A stretch of 46,170 nucleotides of DNA from an uncultured bacterium (GTDB taxonomy: Bacteria; Actinomycetota; Coriobacteriia; Coriobacteriales; Coriobacteriaceae): contig CAJMQJ010000012.1 of assembly GCA_905215525.1 (NCBI GenBank), positions 1 through 46,170 on the forward strand, given 5' to 3'. Under the pieces are notes generated by a model that saw only the letters and a program-made list of their open reading frames with translations, made no database searches and was not told the DNA's origin. A program made the translations under genes and the position numbers. Positions within the stretch are counted from its first letter, which is position 1, and each line of letters opens with the position of its first letter. Positions 35,524-42,210 of the stretch are shown one piece after another.

Positions 35524-37200
35524 ATGGCTGATTCTATGTTCCACCAGCCCGTTATGGGTCGTCGCGCCTTTGTTGGCGGCACCCTCGCTGCGAGCTCCAT
35601 GGCTTTTCTTGCCGCATGCGGCAAGAAGGGCGGCGACGCTTCCGGTTCTGAGCCCGGTTCGACGCTGAACTTCTACATCAACAACCCGGTCTGCATCGAC
35701 CCCTACAACGTCCAGGAGGATCAGGGCACTCAGGTCGAGTACCAGCTCTTCGACGCTCTGACGGAGTACGATAACGAGAAGGGCGAGATCGTTCCGCTGG
35801 CTTGCGAGTCCTTTGAGGCTAACGACGACGCCACCGAGTTCACCTTCAAGATCAAGAAGGCCAAGTTCCACAACGGTGACGACGTTACCTCCAAGTCCTT
35901 CAAGCTCGGCTGGGAGCGCCTGGTCAACACTAAGTCGGCCATCGCTACCGAGTATGGTCCTTCCGAGGTCTCCTACCACCTTTCCATGGTCGAGGGCTAT
36001 GACGATCTGCTTGCCGGTAATGCTACCGAGCTGTCCGGCGTTACCTGCCCGGATGACGAGACCCTCGTCGTCAAGCTGACTTCCGCCTACGCCGACTTCC
36101 CCTTCGTCGCCTCTCACCCGGCTCTGTCCCCGGTTCCCGAGTGCGCCGAGACCGATGTCAAGAGCTTCTATCTTGCCCCGGTCGGCAACGGCCCGTTCAT
36201 GATGGACGGTAAGTGGGAGGATGGTCAGGAGATCAACCTCAAGAAGTTCGACGATTATTATGGCGACAAGGCCAAGATCGACGCCATCCACTTCCAGGTC
36301 ATCAAGGACGTGGAGACCGCTTACAAGGAGTTCCAGGCCGGTAACCTTGATGTCTGCGACGTTCCCGTTGCTCAGATCGACGCCGCCAAGAAGGACCGCG
36401 GCGAGTCCAAGGATGGCTACACCATGAGTGATGGTGCGCGCATGCTGCTCGGTTCCGAGCCTTCCACGTACTATCTGACGTGCAACACCACGGCCGAGCC
36501 GTTCAACAACGCTGACCTGCGTAGGGGCATCTCCCTGGCTATCAACCGTGAGGCCATCTGCAAGACCATCTTCAAGGGCACCCGTACCCCCGCTGACGGC
36601 ATCGTTCCTCCGGGAATCGCCGGCTACAAGGAGGGCGCATGGGAGTTCTGCGCCTACGACGTCGACAAGGCTAACGAGTACCTCGACAAGGTCGCTCCCG
36701 CTGGCGCTAACGGCGATCGTGGCATCAATGTGACCCTGTCCTACAACCAGGACGGCGGCCACAAGGAGATCATGGAGTCCATCATCGGCGACCTCGCCAA
36801 GGTGGGCGTCACCGCCGTCTCCGATACCCCTGAGTGGTCTGCCCTGCTCGAGCAGTATCAGAACTTCAACTATCAGTTCGGCCGTCTGGGCTGGATCGCC
36901 GATTACCCGATCATGGACAACTTCCTGTATCCGCTGTTCCACTCCGACTCCCTGGGTGGCGACAACCGCTCCGGTTACAGCAACCCCGACTTTGACGCCA
37001 AGGTTGACGAGGCCCGTGCCACGGTTGACGACGACGAGCGTATCGCCAAGATGCAGGAGGCCGACGCCATGGTCGCCGCCGACTGCCCGGTCATCCCGGT
37101 GATGTTCTACACGCACACCATCGCTGGCTCCGACCGCGTCAAGTACCTCTACGTTGATCCGCAGAAGCACGCCGATCTGGGTACCGCTGAGCTCGCCTAA
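35524..37200 (+). CDS. oppA: Oligopeptide ABC transporter substrate-binding lipoprotein (OppA-like)
   Basis: Extracellular peptide receptor of SBP family 5, 558 residues. It begins with an RR-containing signal (Arg13-Arg14, GRRAFVGG) and a lipobox LAAC with lipidated Cys32. The mature part shows EPGSTLNFYINNP, the DALTEYD region and the KAKFHNGDDVTS and FKLGWERL segments typical of OppA/MppA. ATG 35524 follows AAGGAGG. Codon bias indicates strong expression. The four downstream genes complete a standard five-gene importer. Peptide specificity is inferred from the family. Confidence 0.92.
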   Translation: MADSMFHQPVMGRRAFVGGTLAASSMAFLAACGKKGGDASGSEPGSTLNFYINNPVCIDPYNVQEDQGTQVEYQLFDALTEYDNEKGEIVPLACESFEANDDATEFTFKIKKAKFHNGDDVTSKSFKLGWERLVNTKSAIATEYGPSEVSYHLSMVEGYDDLLAGNATELSGVTCPDDETLVVKLTSAYADFPFVASHPALSPVPECAETDVKSFYLAPVGNGPFMMDGKWEDGQEINLKKFDDYYGDKAKIDAIHFQVIKDVETAYKEFQAGNLDVCDVPVAQIDAAKKDRGESKDGYTMSDGARMLLGSEPSTYYLTCNTTAEPFNNADLRRGISLAINREAICKTIFKGTRTPADGIVPPGIAGYKEGAWEFCAYDVDKANEYLDKVAPAGANGDRGINVTLSYNQDGGHKEIMESIIGDLAKVGVTAVSDTPEWSALLEQYQNFNYQFGRLGWIADYPIMDNFLYPLFHSDSLGGDNRSGYSNPDFDAKVDEARATVDDDERIAKMQEADAMVAADCPVIPVMFYTHTIAGSDRVKYLYVDPQKHADLGTAELA

Positions 37201-37298
37201 GAGTTTTGCAGCTTCCGTGAGGGTCAAGTATTTACGTAGACCTCATGGGAAACATACAGTTCCCCCTAACCTGGGGTAAACTGGCTGATGGTAATTTT

Positions 37299-37330
37299 GG
37301 GATGCCGGTCTGGCGATCGGCATCCCATTT
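37299..37330 (+). terminator. Intercistronic hairpin after oppA
   Basis: Perfect 9-bp stem GGGATGCCG / CGGCATCCC with a 10-nt loop and ATTTAGG after it. It parallels the hairpin found after the other solute-binding gene at 19304-19337. Confidence 0.65.
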
Positions 37331-37357
37331 AGGTTAATCCCTAGATAGGGGAGTGGT

Positions 37358-38395
37358 ATGGGTAAGTACATCGTTAAACGTGTGCTTCAGTTCATCCCGG
37401 TGTTTTTGGGCGTCACGCTGATTCTGTTCGCCCTCCAGAATATCGTGCCGGGAGATCCGATCAAGTTGATCGGTGGAGACAAGGCTCTGTCCCCCGAGGT
37501 AGAGCTTCAGCTTCGCGTACGCTATCACCTGGTCCAGACGGACGAGGACGGTAACGCGATCCTTGACGAGAACGGCGATCCCGTTCAGACGTCGCTTGTA
37601 GACCGTTATCTGTATTACATGAACGGTCTGCTTCATGGCGATCTGGGTAATTCGTACCAGCGCAAGCTGCCGGTTACGGAAATCTTTGCCCAGAAGTATC
37701 CGTATACGGTCAAACTCGCCGCGTGCGCCATCGTGCTCGAGGCGATCATGGGTATCGGTGCGGGTATCATTTCGGCGGTAAAGCGTTATTCCTTCTGGGA
37801 TATTTTGGTAACGCTCACCACGTCGATCCTCGTTGCCGTTCCCGCCTTCTGGCTCGGCATGCTGCTGCAGCTGTTCTTCGGCGTCATCCTTAAGGATCTC
37901 ACCGGCGGCGCATTCTCCATGCCGATTTCGGGTGCCGGCGGTTCCAGCTCTCAGTATCAGGATTGGATGCACTATGTGCTTCCGACCATTACGCTGGCTT
38001 CGGTTTCGACCGCTTATGCTGCCCGCATTATGCGTTCACAGCTGCTTGACGTCATGAACCAAGATTACATCCGTACGGCAAAGGCCAAGGGTCTCTCCAA
38101 TCGCGCGATCATCATCAAGCATGCGCTTAAGAATGCACTCATCCCCGTCGTTACCTATATTGGTGTCGACTTTGGCGGCATGCTTTCGGGTGCCATCCTG
38201 ACCGAAACGGTCTTTAACTGGCCCGGTATCGGCTATGAGGTCTATCGCGCCATTAGCATGCGTGACTGGCCCATCGTTATGGGCGGCGTTACGCTCATCG
38301 TCGTCGTCGTCATGGTGATCAACCTGCTCGTCGACATTAGCTATGCATTCCTCGACCCGCGCATCCGCCTTGGCGGTCCGTCGGATAAGGCCTAA
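37358..38395 (+). CDS. oppB: Oligopeptide ABC transporter permease OppB
   Basis: Membrane subunit, 345 residues with about six helices. An extended first periplasmic loop contains a hydrophilic, acidic stretch (about residues 55-85). The EAA loop (RTAKAKGLSNRAIIIKHALKNALI) lies near 230, followed by GGMLSGAILTETVFNWPGIG. ATG 37358 has a GGGGAG-like site upstream. It is 14 nt from oppC. Confidence 0.93.
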   Translation: MGKYIVKRVLQFIPVFLGVTLILFALQNIVPGDPIKLIGGDKALSPEVELQLRVRYHLVQTDEDGNAILDENGDPVQTSLVDRYLYYMNGLLHGDLGNSYQRKLPVTEIFAQKYPYTVKLAACAIVLEAIMGIGAGIISAVKRYSFWDILVTLTTSILVAVPAFWLGMLLQLFFGVILKDLTGGAFSMPISGAGGSSSQYQDWMHYVLPTITLASVSTAYAARIMRSQLLDVMNQDYIRTAKAKGLSNRAIIIKHALKNALIPVVTYIGVDFGGMLSGAILTETVFNWPGIGYEVYRAISMRDWPIVMGGVTLIVVVVMVINLLVDISYAFLDPRIRLGGPSDKA

Positions 38396-38409
38396 GGGAG
38401 GTACGTCTC

Positions 38410-39345
38410 ATGCAGGAAACTGATTCTCAGTCTCAGGAGCAGGCTACCGCCACCAAGGCCGCATCTGCTCCCGCCAAGTCCCGCACGCTGTGGGGCGACG
38501 CTTTTAAGCGTCTTCGCAAGAACAAGCTCGCCGTTATCGGTGTCTGCTGGATCATCGTCGTCGTTTTGGTTGCCCTGACCGCAGATCTGTGGGCTAAGCC
38601 CTGGCTCGGTTCGCCGACGGCTTCCGACTCGACCACCATGGCCGAGACGTCGCTGCTGGCTCCGTGTGCCGAGCACCCGTTTGGCACCGACGCCCTTGGC
38701 CGCGACATTCTCGTTCGTGTTATCTACGGTGCACGTGTTTCGCTTTCCGTCGGTATTATGGCCACCGCCATCTCCACGGTGATCGGTCTGGTCATGGGCG
38801 CCCTTGCCGGTTTCTATGGCGGCATCTGGGATACGATTATCATGCGCTGCGCGGACATCTTCCTGGCGTTCCCGTACGTGCTGTTCGTCGTCGCCATGAT
38901 CGCCGTTATCGGCCGTGGCCTTCAGAACGTCTTTATCGCCATCGGTATTCTCGGCTGGCCTTCGATTGCGCGCGTCTTTAGATCCGCGATCCTCACGGTC
39001 AAAGAGAACGACTATGTTGACGCCGCCCGCGCCATGGGTGCATCCGATGCCCGTATCGTTATGCGCCATATCTTCCCGAACTCCGTTGCTTCCATCGTGG
39101 TCTACGCGACCATGAACATCGGCGGCGCTATTCTGACCGAGTCCGCTCTGTCCTTCCTCGGCATGGGCGTTATTCCGCCTACGCCTTCGTGGGGCTCCAT
39201 GATTCAGGACGGTCAGCAGTATCTTCTGACTGCTCCCTGGATGATGATCATGCCCGGTCTGGCAATTCTCTCGACGGTGCTCGCCTTCACCCTGCTGGGT
39301 GACGGTTTGCGCGACGCCCTCGACGTCAAGATGAAGGACGCATAA
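38410..39345 (+). CDS. oppC: Oligopeptide ABC transporter permease OppC
   Basis: Second membrane subunit, 311 residues. It has a charged, Ala-rich N-terminal tail of about 35 residues, the FGTDALGRDILVR motif near 95-107, and an EAA loop (VDAARAMGASDARIVMRHIFPNS). It ends with LGDGLRDALDVKMK, typical of OppC. GGGAGG precedes the ATG. Unlike the sialic-acid locus, permease and ATPase are separate genes here. Confidence 0.93.
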   Translation: MQETDSQSQEQATATKAASAPAKSRTLWGDAFKRLRKNKLAVIGVCWIIVVVLVALTADLWAKPWLGSPTASDSTTMAETSLLAPCAEHPFGTDALGRDILVRVIYGARVSLSVGIMATAISTVIGLVMGALAGFYGGIWDTIIMRCADIFLAFPYVLFVVAMIAVIGRGLQNVFIAIGILGWPSIARVFRSAILTVKENDYVDAARAMGASDARIVMRHIFPNSVASIVVYATMNIGGAILTESALSFLGMGVIPPTPSWGSMIQDGQQYLLTAPWMMIMPGLAILSTVLAFTLLGDGLRDALDVKMKDA

Positions 39346-39347
39346 GG

Positions 39348-40439
39348 ATGAAGAAGAACAAGAACTATGTGGACCTGAAGGACCAGCCGGTTCCCGAGGG
39401 CCAGCATCTGCTCGAGGTCGATGACCTTAAGATGTATTTCCACACCGAAGATGGCGTTGTTCGCGCTGTCGACGGTGTCTCCTACACGCTCGATCGCGGC
39501 GAGACCCTCGGTGTCGTCGGTGAGTCCGGCTCCGGTAAGTCTGTGACCGCCATGACCATCATGGGTCTTATCTCGATGCCTCCGGGAAAGATTGAGGGCG
39601 GCGACGTTCGCTATCGCGGCCGTTCTATCCTCGAGATGACCGAGGAAGAGATGCAGCACATTCGCGGTAACGACATCGCGATGATCTTCCAGGATCCTAT
39701 GACCTCCTTGAACCCGGTCTATAAGATCGGCAAGCAGGTGGGCGAGGGCCTTCGTCTGCACCGCGGCTACTCCAAGCAGGAGGCGCTCAAGCGCGCTACC
39801 GAGCTTTTGGACCTCGTGGGTATCCCCGAGCCCGAGAAGCGCGTCAATGAGTATCCGCACCAGTTCTCCGGCGGTATGCGTCAGCGTGTCATGATCGCTA
39901 TGGCTCTTGCCTGCGATCCCGATATCCTGATTGCCGACGAGCCCACGACGGCTCTGGATGTTACCATTCAGGCTCAGATTATCGAGCTCATGCAGGAGAT
40001 GCAGGAGAAGAACGGCAACGCCATTATTATGATTACCCATGACCTGGGCGTCGTCGCCGATATGGCCGATAAGATTATGGTTATGTACGCCGGCCGTCCC
40101 GTCGAGTTCGGTACTGCTGAGGAAATCTTCTACGAGAGCCGCCATCCCTACACCTGGGGTCTTATTCGCTCCATCCCGGAGCAGGCCATCGATGAGAAGA
40201 AGCCGCTGACGCCGATTCACGGCAACCCGCCTTCGCTCATGAACCTGCCCGAGGGCTGCGTCTTCTCTCCTCGCTGCCCCTATGCGACCGACAAGTGCCG
40301 CAAGCAGCGCCCCGAGCGCGTTGTCACCGAGTCCGGCCACTATTCTGCGTGCCATTATTCCGGTGACCCCGAGTTCCTCAAGAACGCCCCTGAGACGTCC
40401 CGCACGCGCAAGGATTCCAAGAAGGGAGGCGAGGCGTAA
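39348..40439 (+). CDS. oppD: Oligopeptide ABC transporter ATPase OppD
   Basis: ATP-binding subunit, 363 residues. Walker A GESGSGKS is near 58-65, with Q-loop IFQDPMTSLNP, signature FSGGMRQR, Walker B with ADEPTTALD and the switch His in ITHDLG. The C-terminal extension includes the CVFSPRCPYATDKC cysteine-rich motif, seen in oligopeptide transporters and able to hold an Fe-S cluster in some. It starts 2 nt after oppC and ends directly at oppF. Confidence 0.94.
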   Translation: MKKNKNYVDLKDQPVPEGQHLLEVDDLKMYFHTEDGVVRAVDGVSYTLDRGETLGVVGESGSGKSVTAMTIMGLISMPPGKIEGGDVRYRGRSILEMTEEEMQHIRGNDIAMIFQDPMTSLNPVYKIGKQVGEGLRLHRGYSKQEALKRATELLDLVGIPEPEKRVNEYPHQFSGGMRQRVMIAMALACDPDILIADEPTTALDVTIQAQIIELMQEMQEKNGNAIIMITHDLGVVADMADKIMVMYAGRPVEFGTAEEIFYESRHPYTWGLIRSIPEQAIDEKKPLTPIHGNPPSLMNLPEGCVFSPRCPYATDKCRKQRPERVVTESGHYSACHYSGDPEFLKNAPETSRTRKDSKKGGEA

Positions 40440-41468
40440 ATGGCAGACAATAACGAGCGCACTCCGCTGCTGAAGGTCGAGCATCTTTCTAAGGAGTTCC
40501 CCGCAGAGTCCGGCATGTTCGCCAAGCGTTTTTCCAAGCGCGTCGTCTCTGCTGTGAATGACATTTCGTTCGAGATTTATCCGGGCGAGACCTTTGGCCT
40601 GGTCGGCGAGTCTGGTTGCGGTAAGTCCACCACGGGCCGCACCATCATGCGCCTGACCAAGCCGACGGCAGGTAAGGTGTTCTTCCAGGGCAAAGACGTT
40701 GCCGAGATGAGCAAGCATGAGATCAAGGACATGCGTCGTGAGATGCAGTTCATCTTCCAGGACCCCTATGCTTCGCTCAATCCTCGTATGACCATCGGCG
40801 AGATCGTCTCCGAGCCCATGACTATTCATGGCGTGGGCACCAAGGAGGAGCGCATTGAGCGTGTCCGTGAGCTGCTGGACGTCGTCGGTCTGAACCCCGA
40901 GCACATCAACCGCTATCCGCACGAGTTCTCGGGCGGTCAGCGTCAGCGTGTCGGCATCGCCCGTGCGTTCGCTCTGAAGCCCAAGCTGATCATCTGCGAC
41001 GAGCCCGTTTCCGCTCTGGATGTTTCCATTCAGGCCCAGGTTCTGAACCTGCTCAAGGAACTTCAGGACAAGTTCGGTACGGCGTATCTGTTTATCGCCC
41101 ACGACCTGTCCGTCGTGCAGCACATCTCCGATCGCGTTGCCGTTATGTATCTGGGTAAGATGGTCGAGGTTTCGGACTGGAAGACACTCTATAGCGAGCC
41201 GCACCACCCGTACACGCAGTCACTGCTGTCTGCCGTGCCGGTGCCCGATCCGGATATTCAGAAGACCCGCAAGCGCATCATCCTCGCTGGCGATCCGCCG
41301 TCGCCGCTAGATCCGCCGACCGGCTGCCGTTTCCACACGCGCTGTCCGATCGCGCAGGGCATCTGCTCCGAGAAGCTTCCTGAGTTTAAGGAAGTTGCCC
41401 CGGGCCACTGCTGCGCGTGCCACTTCGCCGAGCCGTTCCCGATCAAGGAATCGCACATCGACCTGTAG
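40440..41468 (+). CDS. oppF: Oligopeptide ABC transporter ATPase OppF
   Basis: Second ATP-binding subunit, 342 residues. Walker A GESGCGKS is near 56-63, with IFQDPYASLNPRM, FSGGQRQR, CDEPVSALD and IAHDLS. The C-terminal CRFHTRCPIAQGIC cysteine motif is present, in contrast to the shorter OppF-like ATPase of the sialic-acid locus. It is the last gene of the operon; the hairpin island at 41492 begins 23 nt after its stop. Confidence 0.94.
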   Translation: MADNNERTPLLKVEHLSKEFPAESGMFAKRFSKRVVSAVNDISFEIYPGETFGLVGESGCGKSTTGRTIMRLTKPTAGKVFFQGKDVAEMSKHEIKDMRREMQFIFQDPYASLNPRMTIGEIVSEPMTIHGVGTKEERIERVRELLDVVGLNPEHINRYPHEFSGGQRQRVGIARAFALKPKLIICDEPVSALDVSIQAQVLNLLKELQDKFGTAYLFIAHDLSVVQHISDRVAVMYLGKMVEVSDWKTLYSEPHHPYTQSLLSAVPVPDPDIQKTRKRIILAGDPPSPLDPPTGCRFHTRCPIAQGICSEKLPEFKEVAPGHCCACHFAEPFPIKESHIDL

Positions 41469-41491
41469 TCGGTTGTTCTCGTCCGGGCCCG

Positions 41492-41604
41492 CCCTGGTGT
41501 TACTTTTCAGAACGTCCTCGGACATGCAAGTAACCCCCGCTGCGCACTTCGTGCGGCGGGGGTTACTTGCGTCCTGCGGAATGTTCTGAAAAGTAACACC
41601 AGGG
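41492..41604. repeat. Large nested palindrome, element 1 (113 bp)
   Basis: The outer arms, 41492-41513 and 41583-41604, are perfectly complementary over 22 bp. Two 12-nt unpaired strands follow inward (41514-41525 GTCCTCGGACAT and 41571-41582 GTCCTGCGGAAT). The inner arms 41526-41540 and 41556-41570 pair perfectly over 15 bp, and a terminal CGCAC-TTC-GTGCG hairpin closes the structure with a 2-nt bulge. It is related to element 2 in inverted orientation through its loop sequences, not its stems. It may also act as a terminator for the opp operon, though there is no T tract. Confidence 0.85.
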
Positions 41605-41608
41605 TGGA

Positions 41609-41629
41609 CCCTGCGGTAACGCGGCAGGG
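41609..41629. repeat. Small hairpin next to element 1
   Basis: CCCTGC (41609-41614) / GCAGGG (41624-41629), 9-nt loop. No clear role. Confidence 0.4.
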
Positions 41630-41679
41630 AGGGGTGCGATTCCTTGATCGCTCACTTAATCTAATAGGAAATTGAGCGA

Positions 41680-41703
41680 GGCCGGAGCTTTGGCTCCGGC
41701 CTT
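41680..41703 (+). terminator. Strong hairpin, likely terminator
   Basis: Perfect 9-bp stem GGCCGGAGC / GCTCCGGCC with a TTTG loop, followed by TTCCC. A plausible terminator for transcripts leaving the opp operon. Confidence 0.55.
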
Positions 41704-41713
41704 CCCATATAAG

Positions 41714-41732
41714 GGCTCGGCAAAGCCGAGCC
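41714..41732. repeat. Perfect hairpin
   Basis: GGCTCGGC / GCCGAGCC, 8 bp, AAA loop, 10 nt after the preceding hairpin. No T tract on the plus strand; its role is unknown. Confidence 0.5.
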
Positions 41733-41792
41733 ACTAAATTCTTATCAGCCCCAGAATATGTTTAGGAACTTTGCCTGGAGCATGTTAACGTA

Positions 41793-41917
41793 GGTTCGGA
41801 ATGGGGGCAGCTTCCCAGCGCATTCCGCAGGGGGCGGTACATTTTGTAGCGCGAAGCGCGGATCAAAATGTACCGCATGCCCGAGGACGCGCTGGGAAGC
41901 TGCCCCCATTCCGAACC
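41793..41917. repeat. Large nested palindrome, element 2 (125 bp)
   Basis: The outer arms 41793-41821 and 41889-41917 are perfectly complementary over 29 bp. The unpaired 12-nt strands are ATTCCGCAGGGG (41822-41833) and ATGCCCGAGGAC (41877-41888). The inner arms 41834-41846 and 41864-41876 pair over 13 bp. The terminal loop holds GCGC-GAA-GCGC. The loop strands match the reverse complement of element 1 at 10/12 and 11/12 positions, while the stems have no similarity. No coding potential is seen. Confidence 0.87.
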
Positions 41918-41974
41918 GGATATACAGATCTACCTGCGCATTTACAAATTCGTAAACTTTTTTCAAAAAAGTGC

Positions 41975-42004
41975 TTGCACAGTTCTCGAATCATAGGTTA
42001 TTAT
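41975..42004 (+). promoter_or_regulatory. Promoter of tRNA-Leu
   Basis: TTGCAC (41975-41980), an 18-nt spacer and TATTAT (41999-42004), about 57 nt before the tRNA. The preceding AAAAAAGTGC is nearly the same as the block before the tRNA-Gly promoter. Confidence 0.55.
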
Positions 42005-42061
42005 CTTCCTCGTTGAACGCGCGGGTCCAACAAAACGAACCGCGAATCAACAACATAGCAT

Positions 42062-42151
42062 GTCGGAGTGGCGGAATTGGCAGACGCGCTAGCTTGAGGT
42101 GCTAGTGACCGCTTTTTGGTCATGCGGGTTCAAGTCCCGCCTCCGACACCA
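42062..42151 (+). tRNA. tRNA-Leu (anticodon GAG)
   Basis: Class II tRNA of 90 nt including an encoded CCA. The acceptor stem is GTCGGAG / CTCCGAC. The anticodon stem is CTAGC / GCTAG with loop TTGAGGT, giving anticodon GAG. A long variable arm (TGACCGC...GGTCA) and a T arm GCGGG-TTCAAGT-CCCGC complete it. Reads CUC/CUU leucine codons. Confidence 0.96.
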
Positions 42152-42162
42152 TCGCATTTGAG

Positions 42163-42185
42163 AAGCCTCTTCGGAGGCTTTTTTG
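42163..42185 (+). terminator. Terminator after tRNA-Leu
   Basis: AAGCCTC / GAGGCTT with a TTCG tetraloop and six T residues. It lies 11 nt after the tRNA. Confidence 0.9.
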
Positions 42186-42210
42186 TTACCGATAGACGGT
42201 GAGGTCCACG

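Noticed and set aside
41492..41917. Elements 1 and 2 as ordinary transcription terminators
   Set aside because: They lack T tracts, are far longer than needed and carry conserved unpaired loops, which a terminator does not require. A terminator side effect is still possible.
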